Below are positions 17,621 to 26,146 of a DNA stretch of 35,682 bases, piece by piece. The stretch's first letter is position 1; each line of letters begins with the position of its first letter. The translations under genes and the position numbers were made by a program. This stretch comes from Muribaculaceae bacterium. GTDB lineage: Bacteria; Bacteroidota; Bacteroidia; Bacteroidales; Muribaculaceae. The stretch spans positions 1-35,682 of the forward strand of contig JAFZKD010000017.1 of the NCBI GenBank assembly GCA_017553785.1, in the 5' to 3' direction. The notes under the pieces were generated by a model. The model was not told the origin of the DNA. It did not search any database and saw only the letters and a list, made by a program, of their open reading frames with translations.

Positions 17621-18745
17621 TTAGTTGGCTTGACGCGAGGCGGTCCGGATTGTGGTTGTGGAGTGGGTGAGGATAGCGATGGCTTCATCAAGGATGGCAT
17701 CATGTGCCCGATCCTGTTCGTCCATATCGATACGCACATCGGGCTCCACGCCGAATTCGGTGAGTCGCCCTTGGGGGTCCATGATCGGGCATGAAGAAAA
17801 CCTAACGCGCCAACCGTTGGGCAATTCGCTGGTGAAGGGCAGTCCGCATCCGCCACCAGTGGTGTCGCCCACAACGGTAACATTCGGCAGTGACTTCATG
17901 ATTGAGACAAAGTTGTTGGTGGCGCTGAATGAGCCGCGGTTGGCAAGCACAACGACTGGTTTGAGGTAATGGATGTGATTCTTGGCCGGTTCAAAGTAAT
18001 AGGGAAAGGGCTCACTGAACTCGTTGTGTCCTTTGCCGGTCTTGTGGCAGATGTAACCAGCCAAGAGCTTTTGGTCAATGAAACGCGAGACCAGAGTCTC
18101 GACATTAGTCAATAAACCTCCTCCGTTGTCCCGAACGTCAATGATGAGTCCGTCGGCAGTAGAAAGGTAGCTGAGGATGAGGTCAAGGTTGCCTTGGCCG
18201 ATTTCATTAGAGAAGGAACCATAGTACATGTAACCGAAATTCTCGGGCAAAATCTGGTATTTGATGCCAGAAGACATCTTGTAGTCAAAATTCAGATAAT
18301 GCTGGTCGATGATGCGCTCGTCGTAGTTGACGGGCCACTGCTCCCAGATCCAGTAACGTGACACGTCATGGGTGGCAATTAGGTTGGTGTGGCCGTCGCG
18401 CAGTTCCTTGAGCATGTCGCCACAGATGTCGAATAGCTCCCTGTCGGTCATCTTGTTGGAGACCAGGACCCGGTATCGGCTGTGCACCTCGTTCCAGTCC
18501 ACCTGCTTGTAGTCAAAGAAGCTGTAATGCTCGTCCATGATGGTCCATAGTGCCTCGAAGTTGCCCACTTGGTCACTCTCGAACTCATCTTGATAGGTAC
18601 ACCCCGACAACGCAATGCCGCACAATATTAAACAACCCAAACAACGTAACAGAACAACAGGAACAATTCTTTCATGTGATTGCTGCGCTGAGTGACAACT
18701 ACTTGTTGTTCTGTTGATTATATGATTTAGTCTTATTGTTGTCAT
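17621..18745 (-). CDS. S41 family peptidase, predicted lipoprotein
   Basis: A 374-residue protein starting at the ATG at 18743-18745. A hydrophobic stretch ends in the lipobox LSGC (Cys49), so it is probably a membrane-anchored lipoprotein. The core is a C-terminal-processing-peptidase-like S41 fold: ELRDGHTNL, DGLIIDVRDNGGG, and the nucleophile loop ANRGSFSATNNF with Ser274. The Lys found about 25 residues after Ser in classical CtpA enzymes is absent; the sequence there is GDTTGGG, as in the tricorn/IRBP-like subgroup. An in-frame upstream extension exists but lies inside the preceding gene and lacks signal-peptide character. It is the last gene of the parC-like/DUF3316-like/S41 run, 25 bases after the previous gene. 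Substrate unknown. Confidence 0.87.
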   Translation of the reverse strand: MTTIRLNHIINRTTSSCHSAQQSHERIVPVVLLRCLGCLILCGIALSGCTYQDEFESDQVGNFEALWTIMDEHYSFFDYKQVDWNEVHSRYRVLVSNKMTDRELFDICGDMLKELRDGHTNLIATHDVSRYWIWEQWPVNYDERIIDQHYLNFDYKMSSGIKYQILPENFGYMYYGSFSNEIGQGNLDLILSYLSTADGLIIDVRDNGGGLLTNVETLVSRFIDQKLLAGYICHKTGKGHNEFSEPFPYYFEPAKNHIHYLKPVVVLANRGSFSATNNFVSIMKSLPNVTVVGDTTGGGCGLPFTSELPNGWRVRFSSCPIMDPQGRLTEFGVEPDVRIDMDEQDRAHDAILDEAIAILTHSTTTIRTASRQAN

Positions 18746-18770
18746 TGTCGTTCTTGGGTTGTTCTTGTAA

Positions 18771-19670
18771 TTAAAAAGTTGAAGTGCCGATGCCGATGAC
18801 GAGGGAGTGGGACGTGTCGTGCACCTTGAGGTTGTTGACGTTCCAGTGCTCCAGACGGGCACGGTATCCCACGCGCAGTGTGGTGCGTCCCAAGTGCAGG
18901 TCGGCTCCGACGTAATTGGTCATGTCGAAGCGGTTGCCCCAATATCCCAGATGTGCCAAGTTGCTGTAGTTGCCCAGGTATATCTCGTAGTAGCTCTCGT
19001 CGTACTCGGGTGCGAAAAACACACCTATTACAGGAAGCTGTACCTGATAGCGCAGAGTGACAGGAAGCCGCTTCAGGCGGGTGTTAAACGTTGCCATACC
19101 TGTGGCACCCACATTCCAGTGTGCCCTTGCCGTGACGGTGTTGTTGCTGTTTGCGGGGTTGTGGATGACGCCTACCCGCAACTGTGTCATCGGGCCTGCC
19201 GACAATTCAAGCTTGTCGTTGATAATCCCCTTCCAGTGATGTTGCGTGTCGAATGTGAGGTCTCCAATCAGTTTGTATAGACTGTTGTTCTGGGCGTCAT
19301 TTTCGGTATAGCTGAAGTCGGCCCCTATCTGCAGTTGCCACAGCCAGTTGTCAGGTTTCCACCACAGGGGTTGCATCGCCTCATAGCCGAGGGCTATGTT
19401 GGTTCCATGATAGGTGATGGGCGTTAAATAGCTGTCATGGATTGAACCGTAACCTGCGTCGAACGTGAACATCGACAGATTGGGGCGAGAGGTTACGGCT
19501 GCGGAATCTTGGGCAGCGGCTGTGGAGATGAACGCCCCCAGCAAGAGCGACAGCAAAAACAGTCTGGACAGCCGGTTAGCGGCTGCCGGCCTGAGAATTG
19601 AATGAACTATATCCCGAAAACAGACTATCATTGTTCTTGAAATCAAGTTTTTAGGTTGTTTTTTCCGCAC
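18771..19670 (-). CDS. DUF3316-like outer-membrane beta-barrel protein
   Basis: A 299-residue exported protein. A long basic N-terminus precedes a hydrophobic signal segment (LSRLFLLSLLLGAFISTAAAQ). Met14 is a plausible alternative start that gives a shorter signal. The mature part is alternating-hydrophobicity beta sequence with many Tyr, Trp and Asn, and the chain ends in Phe (LVIGIGTSTF), as is common for outer-membrane barrels. Its pattern resembles the Bacteroidetes family DUF3316; I recognise this by general appearance rather than by a diagnostic motif. It lies 30 bases after the ParC-like gene and 25 bases before the S41 lipoprotein gene, so co-expression is likely. Function unknown. 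Confidence 0.7.
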   Translation of the reverse strand: MRKKQPKNLISRTMIVCFRDIVHSILRPAAANRLSRLFLLSLLLGAFISTAAAQDSAAVTSRPNLSMFTFDAGYGSIHDSYLTPITYHGTNIALGYEAMQPLWWKPDNWLWQLQIGADFSYTENDAQNNSLYKLIGDLTFDTQHHWKGIINDKLELSAGPMTQLRVGVIHNPANSNNTVTARAHWNVGATGMATFNTRLKRLPVTLRYQVQLPVIGVFFAPEYDESYYEIYLGNYSNLAHLGYWGNRFDMTNYVGADLHLGRTTLRVGYRARLEHWNVNNLKVHDTSHSLVIGIGTSTF

Positions 19671-19700
19671 ATCACGGTATCTGTGTCATTGTGATGTGGG

Positions 19701-22454
19701 TTAGATGTCGATGTCGTCAAAAGGCAGTCGCTGCTGCCCTGTGAGTTGGTCGAGCACCTCTTCCTGGCTGATGCCGCCCTGAGCGGGAGTTTCGTCGTTA
19801 TCGGTAGTCGCTATCGTGGGAACCTGTTCATCGGTGGCGGCGGGTTCGCGCGGCTCAATCTCGGTGATAGATGTGACCTCCCAGTTGGTGACTCGACGTC
19901 CCTTTGCCTTGAATGTCTTGACACCGATAAACTCCTCGGCATCAATGATAAACGGCTCACGATGAGCATCGTTGCCTCCCATCTTCACCTCAAAACGCGG
20001 ACAGGGCTCATCGCTCAGCAATAACAACTTGGATTCGGTGTTAGTGCCAATGAAACTCTGCTTCTTGTTATTGTCTTCGAGAGTGAAGCGCTTCACGTAA
20101 GGATGGCCTTGGTCGGCATCGTCCAGAACGGCGGTCCATACCTTGCCCTTGTCATACTTCTCGATGCGCAGGATACCCTCATCGTAGTGGTTGCTTGCCT
20201 CGGTGCTGGTGGTGTAGAATTCACCGCTCTTCATGATGACCAGGATGCGGTCGTCGCCACCAAACAGTCCCAGCGATTGTCCATGGTTCTCATAGTTGAT
20301 GCGCAGGATGTCAGGATCGAACCACACTTCGCGGTCGCCCAGGGTGGACTGGCCTGCCTCCTTGAGCGAGATGCGGTGTATCTCGTTCTTGGTGACGATG
20401 TTGCCTCGTGCCTGTTTGCCCTTGATGGTCAGTTCTGCCAGATTGACGTCAAACTGCAGGATCTTGAGCCTGAACTTGGGTTTGAGGGTGATGCGGAGCA
20501 CCTCGGCCTCGCCATTGGGATTGGCTGTGAACCAGGTGATTTTGCTGCCCGGTTTACCCTGTGTGATGTCGTATTCGCGATCACGCGTGATACCCGTGAC
20601 AGCAAATCGTTTCATGAAGGTCGTGCCGCCTCGCCCGTCTTGGTACAGGACATTATAGATTGTGCGTGTATCACCTTTCTTGAAGACATTCAGGTAAAGG
20701 ATGTTTTTTCCCACATAAATCTTGTCGGCGACTTTGGTGACCTTGAACTTACCGTCTTTATAGAAAATGATGATGTCATCAATGTCCGAGCAGTTGCACA
20801 CGAATTCGTCCTTTTTAAGGCTCGTGCCAATGAAGCCGTCGGCGCGGTTGATGTATAGTTTTTGATTGGCTTCGGCCACCTTGCTGGCAACGATGGTGTC
20901 GAACTCGCGGATAATGGTGCGGCGCGGATACTTCGAGCCGTACTTGGTCTTCAGCCCCTGGAACCACTCGATGGTATAGTCGGTCAGGTGGGCCAGCTTG
21001 TTGTCTATGTCCTCGATGCGTTCCTTGAGTCGCGCGATGTTCTCATCAGCCTTGTCGCTGTTGTACTTGATGATCCGCTTCATGGGGATCTCAAGCAGGC
21101 GGAGCAGGTCATCGGTGGTGATTTCGCGATAGAACTGTGGTTTGAAAGGCGTCAAGCGCTTATCGATGTGTTTGAGTGCTTTCGCCTGATCTTTGGCGTT
21201 CTCAAATTCCTTATCCTTGTAGATGCGTTCCTCGATAAAGATTTTCTCAAGTGACACATTGTGCAGGGCTTCCATTGTCTCACCCCGTTGGATATCAAGC
21301 TCTTGCCGCAAAATCTCGCGTGTGCGGTCCACGCTGTAACGCAGCACGTCGCTCACCGTGAGGAATTGCGGTTTTTGGTCCATGATTACGCAGCAATTAG
21401 GCCAAATCGAGATTTCGCAATCGGTGAATGCATAGAGGGCGTCGATGGCGATGTCACTGCTTGTTCCGCTCTGCAAAGAAACAATGATTTCGGCAGTGGC
21501 ACTGGTATTGTCCTCTACCTTGCGGATCTTGATCTTGCCGCGTTCTCCAGCCTTGAGAATGGACTCAATCACTGCGCTAGTGGTCTTGCCATAGGGCACG
21601 TCTTTGACCAGTAGCGTTTTGTTGTCAAGTTTCTCGATCTTGGCCCGCACGCGAACGCTACCACCCCGCTCGCCGTCGTTATAGTGGCTCACGTCGATAT
21701 AGCCACCCGTCTGGAAGTCGGGATATAGATGGAATTCCTCGCCGCGCAGGTATCTCACTGCCGAATCGACCACCTCGTTAAAGTTGTGGGGCAGGATTTT
21801 GCACGAGAGACCCACGGCAATGCCTTCAGCACCTTGGGTGAGCAACAAGGGGAACTTGACGGGCAAAGTGAGGGGTTCACGTTTGCGTCCGTCATAGGAG
21901 AGTCCCCAGTCGGTCACTTTGGGGTTGTAAACCGCATCCAGGGCGAATTCGCTCAGACGGGCTTCGATGTAACGACCAGCTGCGGCACCGTCTCCAGTCA
22001 GGATGTTGCCCCAGTTACCCTGGGTGTCGATGAGCAGCTCCTTCTGTCCCAGCTGCACCAGGGCGCTGTAGATGGAGGCGTCACCATGCGGGTGGTATTG
22101 CATCGTCAGGCCCACGATATTGGCCACCTTGTTGTAGTGTCCGTCGTCAGCCTCTTTCATGGCGTGCATGATGCGCCGCTGCACAGGCTTGAAGCCGTCC
22201 TCGATGTGTGGCACGGCACGCTCGAGAATGACATAGGAGGCATAGTCGAGAAACCAGTTCTCGTACATGCCACTCAGCTGCAGTTTCTTATCTTTTGGAA
22301 CTTGGTAGGATGAATGGGCTTGTGGCTCATTGCCGTTCTCGCCATCTTCGGGCGCGCCGGGATCGTTAGCGCCATCGTTGATGTCACCCTGAGGCTCGTC
22401 ATCGGTTGACTGCTCCTGATCCATGCCTTCCAGTTCGTCGTCGTCTTTTTTCAT
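19701..22454 (-). CDS. parC: Type IIA topoisomerase subunit A (ParC/GyrA family)
   Basis: A 917-residue DNA-cleaving subunit of topoisomerase IV or gyrase. Residues 1-55 are an acidic, low-complexity extension. The breakage-reunion domain starts near ENWFLDYASYVILERA and contains the active-site Tyr162 in GAAAGRYIEARLS. The quinolone-region segment reads HPHGDASIYSALVQ, so the positions equivalent to E. coli GyrA Ser83 and Asp87 are Ala and Ser. The C-terminal part carries beta-pinwheel-like repeats. In Bacteroidetes this form is generally annotated as a ParC-type subunit next to a separate GyrA; I choose parC over gyrA on that basis. Upstream on the minus strand is a TATCTTTG box. The gene leads into DUF3316-like and S41 genes with very short gaps. 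Confidence 0.88.
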   Translation of the reverse strand: MKKDDDELEGMDQEQSTDDEPQGDINDGANDPGAPEDGENGNEPQAHSSYQVPKDKKLQLSGMYENWFLDYASYVILERAVPHIEDGFKPVQRRIMHAMKEADDGHYNKVANIVGLTMQYHPHGDASIYSALVQLGQKELLIDTQGNWGNILTGDGAAAGRYIEARLSEFALDAVYNPKVTDWGLSYDGRKREPLTLPVKFPLLLTQGAEGIAVGLSCKILPHNFNEVVDSAVRYLRGEEFHLYPDFQTGGYIDVSHYNDGERGGSVRVRAKIEKLDNKTLLVKDVPYGKTTSAVIESILKAGERGKIKIRKVEDNTSATAEIIVSLQSGTSSDIAIDALYAFTDCEISIWPNCCVIMDQKPQFLTVSDVLRYSVDRTREILRQELDIQRGETMEALHNVSLEKIFIEERIYKDKEFENAKDQAKALKHIDKRLTPFKPQFYREITTDDLLRLLEIPMKRIIKYNSDKADENIARLKERIEDIDNKLAHLTDYTIEWFQGLKTKYGSKYPRRTIIREFDTIVASKVAEANQKLYINRADGFIGTSLKKDEFVCNCSDIDDIIIFYKDGKFKVTKVADKIYVGKNILYLNVFKKGDTRTIYNVLYQDGRGGTTFMKRFAVTGITRDREYDITQGKPGSKITWFTANPNGEAEVLRITLKPKFRLKILQFDVNLAELTIKGKQARGNIVTKNEIHRISLKEAGQSTLGDREVWFDPDILRINYENHGQSLGLFGGDDRILVIMKSGEFYTTSTEASNHYDEGILRIEKYDKGKVWTAVLDDADQGHPYVKRFTLEDNNKKQSFIGTNTESKLLLLSDEPCPRFEVKMGGNDAHREPFIIDAEEFIGVKTFKAKGRRVTNWEVTSITEIEPREPAATDEQVPTIATTDNDETPAQGGISQEEVLDQLTGQQRLPFDDIDI

Positions 22455-22477
22455 ATCTGTTATCGCATTTTAACTTG

Positions 22478-22485
22478 CAAAGATA
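22478..22485 (-). promoter_or_regulatory. Promoter (-7 box) for the ParC-like gene
   Basis: On the minus strand TATCTTTG fits TAnnTTTG, 24 bases before the start codon. No clear -33 box is seen. The gap 22486-22607 otherwise holds only GGATT/CTGGA-type short imperfect repeats. Confidence 0.55.
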
Positions 22486-22607
22486 CAAAAAAATTTTTAC
22501 TTTCCGGCTATTTCCACCGAGAAACTGGAGAATCCGGATTTTCTGGACCGCTGCTGGCGCAGCCGAGCTGGATTCGCTGGATTGACAGGGTGAACCGGAC
22601 GGAGTGG

Positions 22608-23801
22608 TTACAGACCAGTAATGCGGATGACGGGACCCAGGGGCTTGAGGTTGTCCTCATTGCCGCCGTTGGTAGTCAGAATCCATGCCAGGGGTTTGTG
22701 GCGCTTGTCGTCGGGTAGGGTGGGGACAGGGGCATAGCCGTCGGTGAGGAAGACCAGACCGTCATATTCCTCATGCTCGTAGTAGAAATCGATGGCGGGC
22801 TGGAAGTTGGTGCCACCACGCCCGGTGATGCGTATGGAATTGGTCGCCTGCTTGAGCAGCATGGGCTTCTCGGTCGTGATGTTGCTGTCAAACTCGATGA
22901 CCTCGATCTGCTCGATGCCCTGCTTGAAGAAACGGTTGATGACCGCGAGGAATTTGCGGATGTCCTCGTCGGGAACACTGCCGCTGACGTCAACGGCGAC
23001 GAGCAGGCGCGTGCTGTAGGCATACTGGCTTCCCATGGCGTCAAAGCCGTAACGGCGGTTGGGGCGCATGCGCGTGAGGTGGCGCTTGGTACTCAAGATG
23101 CTGGCACGGAACTGGCTGAGGATGGCGCGAAAGTTCTGCTGGCTGACCAGTGTGCTCTCGATCAAGGCCCTCAGGTCACCGCTCAACGAGCCCCACTGGT
23201 TGCAGCGCTGTGCGGTCTCGATCTCGTGGTTGACCTTTTCGCTCATCAGTTCGTCCTCTTCCCACAACGATGCTCCCGCATCGGCATCCAGCAGGCTGTC
23301 GGTCAGTCCACTATCTCCGTTTCCTTCGCCACTGCCGGGCAATTTCATGTCGATGGGGATGCCGTCCCCGTCAGCGTTCTGCTCAAGTTGCAGCACCTGG
23401 CCCGCCATGAGCGAGTAGTACTGCTCATAGGCCTGATCCCGGGGTATGTCGAAAATGCGGGGCGGCTCCAACCCGATAGTGTCCATTCCCTCCAGGTTGT
23501 CACACAACGTGAGATCACTCGACAGACGCATCACGTCGCGCCGCGGGTTGTAGGGTTGGCGCTGGTAGGGATGCTTGAGGATGATTCGCACCACCTCGGC
23601 CTTGAGCCTAAGTGCCAGCTGGTTGTCGTCAAAGTGTTCCAGCCGCTCGGGGTTATACTCTATCAACCCCTTACCGCACCGCATGTCGCAGCCCATGTTG
23701 TCGTTGCGCTTCAGGGCATGGGTGCAAAGCACGGCAAAAATGAGCGGTTCGGTGAGGAACCATTCTTGGGAGATGGTTTTTATGCGTTCGCCGACGGTCA
23801 T
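22608..23801 (-). CDS. VWA protein with degenerate DUF2201-type metallopeptidase domain
   Basis: A 397-residue cytoplasmic protein. The N-terminal part (about residues 10-140) matches the metallopeptidase-like domain of DUF2201 proteins (GLIEYNPERLEHF, then an expected HExxHxxxGH helix), but here the helix reads AEVVRIILKH, so two of the metal-binding His are missing. A variable acidic linker follows (about 140-200). The C-terminal VWA domain has an intact MIDAS: Asp271, Ser273 and Ser275 in VDVSGS, Thr331 in GRGGTNFQ and Asp354 in FLTDGY. Its start overlaps the stop of the AAA+ gene in an ATGA. Such VWA proteins usually work with MoxR ATPases as metal-dependent adaptors or co-chaperones. Target unknown. 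Confidence 0.85.
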   Translation of the reverse strand: MTVGERIKTISQEWFLTEPLIFAVLCTHALKRNDNMGCDMRCGKGLIEYNPERLEHFDDNQLALRLKAEVVRIILKHPYQRQPYNPRRDVMRLSSDLTLCDNLEGMDTIGLEPPRIFDIPRDQAYEQYYSLMAGQVLQLEQNADGDGIPIDMKLPGSGEGNGDSGLTDSLLDADAGASLWEEDELMSEKVNHEIETAQRCNQWGSLSGDLRALIESTLVSQQNFRAILSQFRASILSTKRHLTRMRPNRRYGFDAMGSQYAYSTRLLVAVDVSGSVPDEDIRKFLAVINRFFKQGIEQIEVIEFDSNITTEKPMLLKQATNSIRITGRGGTNFQPAIDFYYEHEEYDGLVFLTDGYAPVPTLPDDKRHKPLAWILTTNGGNEDNLKPLGPVIRITGL

Positions 23802-24868
23802 AGGTTGGCAATCATCTGGTTAATGAGTTGCAGGGCTTCGCGGCAGTCCATCATGATAAAAGCGTTGGCACCGGGATAGGTGGCGTTCTCGAAGAACGAC
23901 GCGAAGTGGGCAATCGCTTCTTGGCGGCCATTGCTGAGCATCCAGTTGATGTATCGAACCAGGTTGCGGCCGACGATGTCCACCGATTTCTTGTCCACGC
24001 CCAGTTCCAGCACTTGGTAGATTCCCTCGTTGATGATGGCGATCTGGGGCATGGTGTAGGTGGCCAGGTCGTTTTGGCATGCCGCGAAATCGCTCAGCAC
24101 CTCGCGCGCGGTGAGCATGCGGGACTTGTTGAGTGATTGCATGAACATGGAAGCCGAGCGTGCGCCAACGACACCAGTGATCATCTTGGCCAGACGGTTC
24201 ATGTCGGTGATGTTTCCGCTGGACTTGAGCAGTCCTGAAACACGCACCCATGCTCGACGGTCAGGCGTCTTGTCGAATGTGCCCTTGTTGATGTCCACGT
24301 TCTTCTCCAGTTCGTCAGGGTGTTCCTCAATGAAGTTGATCACGCGCGGGTCAATGTCGTTCTGCTTTGCCCAGAAGAGCCATTCGCCCACTGTGGGACT
24401 GAAGAAATAGACGTTGAAGCGTGATACCAGAGCCGGGTCGAGGTCGGTGAGTTGGTACTCCTCGCCATCGTTGACCGCGGCAATGACGCGGCTGCCAGGA
24501 GGGAGAGAACGCCCTGCCAGCTTGCGGTTGAGCGACAGGTCCATGACGGATTGCAGGATCTCGGGGCGGGCGCGGTTCATCTCGTCCAGGAACAGCACCA
24601 CGGGCTTGTCGTCGATGGGAAACCAGTAGGGTGGCATAAACTCGGTTTTGCCTGTCACCTCGTCCTTGTTGGGCAGACCGATGAGGTCTCCCGGGTCGCT
24701 CATCTGTCCCAGGAACAGGGCAATAACCGGAATTCCCTGATCTTCATAGAAACGGGTAATGATTTCACTCTTGCCAATGCCGTGTTTACCCACGAGCAGG
24801 ATGTTTTGTGTTGATGGCGTTGTCTCGAGAATGGTCTTGAGGTCGCCTGTGTTGATGGTGATAGCCAT
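23798..24868 (-). CDS. MoxR-type AAA+ ATPase
   Basis: A 356-residue AAA+ ATPase. Walker A is GKHGIGKS (residues 27-34) and Walker B is VLFLDEMN (91-98). Sensor 1 is in VIAAVNDGEEY (about 128-138), and an Arg lies in LVSRF (about 150). The DLIGLPN and FMPPYWFP segments are typical of MoxR/RavA-like ATPases. These usually act as chaperone-like remodelers with a VWA partner, which here is the next gene, overlapping by four bases. The 32-base spacer before it contains CTAAAAA heptads on the coding strand. No catalytic residue is obviously missing. The client is unknown and probably involves the unrecognised protein encoded upstream. Confidence 0.9.
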   Translation of the reverse strand: MAITINTGDLKTILETTPSTQNILLVGKHGIGKSEIITRFYEDQGIPVIALFLGQMSDPGDLIGLPNKDEVTGKTEFMPPYWFPIDDKPVVLFLDEMNRARPEILQSVMDLSLNRKLAGRSLPPGSRVIAAVNDGEEYQLTDLDPALVSRFNVYFFSPTVGEWLFWAKQNDIDPRVINFIEEHPDELEKNVDINKGTFDKTPDRRAWVRVSGLLKSSGNITDMNRLAKMITGVVGARSASMFMQSLNKSRMLTAREVLSDFAACQNDLATYTMPQIAIINEGIYQVLELGVDKKSVDIVGRNLVRYINWMLSNGRQEAIAHFASFFENATYPGANAFIMMDCREALQLINQMIANL

Positions 24869-24900
24869 TATATAGATCTTAGTTTTTAGTTTTTAGTTAC

Positions 24901-26043
24901 TTAGTCGCTGGGGGCGGTGATCCACTCGATTTTCTTGCGGGGGCCGGTCATGCGGTAAGGGAACCGCTTGGCAAGTTCCAGCAGGCGCGGGATGTAACCC
25001 ATGTCGTGCTCGATGCGCGCCAGCACGTCGTCACCCTTGCTCAGGTCGATAATCATCGAGCGGCCGCGGTTCAGGCGGATGTGCAGTTCGCGGCGGTCGG
25101 TCTCCTCGTCCTCGCTGAGGTGGTACTGCCATTTCTTACCCTTAAAGAAATTGTCTATCTGCTCCTGCAAGGGCGTTTTGGGCTTGTTGGTGGAACTGGT
25201 CTTGCTACCCCCGTCAACAAGGCGGTGCAGCCACCCTTTGATGCCTCGGTATTGATTTTCCTCGGTAGATGTTTCGGCGGGTTGCTGTGCCTGTTGCCAA
25301 TCGTCCCGCACCTCGCCGCGCACGGTGAAGCGACCGTCGCGTGCCATGTAGGCAAACTCCACCATGTAGGGCTTGATCAGGTCCAGATGATTGATGAAAT
25401 CATCATGGGGGATGGGCAGATCCAGCGTCTTGTAGGAGTTAAGCCGTACCATCAGACGGGCCTTGTGGCCGTCGGCATGGCGTTTGTCAAAGAAATAGGT
25501 GATGCCCGTGCCGTCAAAGTAGCGCTTGAGATAGGCGTCCATGTTGTTCATGGCCATGTTGCGCATTTTCACGCCTTTGCTGTCGGCCTTGAAAGCGGCA
25601 GCCAGCTGTTCACGCCAATCGGCGGCGTGCTCGAGGAAAACTTGTGAAGATTCTACCACACGGCTGCGGTCAATGACCTCCATGGGGGCGCCGCTCCATT
25701 GCTGGTGAAAGTGCATGTCCTCAATATCGATGCGAGCCCGCACGGTAGATCCTTCGACGGCATGACATAATGTCAGTCCGCAGGGTGCTTTGACCTGCAG
25801 CCCCACACTATATGGTCCCATTTCGACCAGCTGAACCATGTCACTGGTGATGCTGCCGTTGATGAGTTCGCTTTGCGCGGCCTCATATTCTTTCAGCATC
25901 TTGGCAGACAGCCGTGGCCCAGTGCTCTGATGCCCGTTGGCGCCAGGACGGTCTCCAAAGGCAGGTTTCATCACATGGTCAATCTCGCCAGCCACTCGTT
26001 GTGACTCGCTTCCCTCGGCTTCGGTATAGGTGTAGATAAACAT
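24901..26043 (-). CDS. Unrecognised protein with internal duplication, first gene of the MoxR/VWA operon
   Basis: A 380-residue protein with no signal peptide or membrane segment; I do not recognise the family. I start it at the ATG at 26041-26043 (an in-frame TTG precedes it). Two segments of about 75 residues look homologous: about 168-243 (from MDAYLKRYF to GRFTVRG) and about 293-367 (from LQEQIDNFF to FPYRMTG). Both have an F(D/K)GxxxxY start, a central xRLN strand, a D(L/I)xxxDD turn and a late Pro-rich strand. A charged linker separates them. The N-terminal 165 residues form another region with cysteines (APCGLTLCHA). It lies 32 bases upstream of the MoxR gene, so it is probably a partner or client of that ATPase. 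Confidence 0.75.
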   Translation of the reverse strand: MFIYTYTEAEGSESQRVAGEIDHVMKPAFGDRPGANGHQSTGPRLSAKMLKEYEAAQSELINGSITSDMVQLVEMGPYSVGLQVKAPCGLTLCHAVEGSTVRARIDIEDMHFHQQWSGAPMEVIDRSRVVESSQVFLEHAADWREQLAAAFKADSKGVKMRNMAMNNMDAYLKRYFDGTGITYFFDKRHADGHKARLMVRLNSYKTLDLPIPHDDFINHLDLIKPYMVEFAYMARDGRFTVRGEVRDDWQQAQQPAETSTEENQYRGIKGWLHRLVDGGSKTSSTNKPKTPLQEQIDNFFKGKKWQYHLSEDEETDRRELHIRLNRGRSMIIDLSKGDDVLARIEHDMGYIPRLLELAKRFPYRMTGPRKKIEWITAPSD

Positions 26044-26091
26044 CAATAAAAGTTAAAGCAAAAACCGTGCCGACACATATTATTGACAAGA

Positions 26092-26125
26092 AAAGAGGCC
26101 GTCTGGTGTTGCCAGCGGCCTCTTT
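26092..26125 (-). terminator. Terminator of the C10 protease gene
   Basis: Arms AAAGAGGCCG (26092-26101) and CGGCCTCTTT (26116-26125) pair perfectly, with an inner CTGG/CCAG pair. On the minus strand the stem ends in TTTTCTTG, a modest U tract. It separates the protease gene from the MoxR operon. Confidence 0.78.
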
Positions 26126-26146
26126 GACTCATTATTTTTTTTGTTA

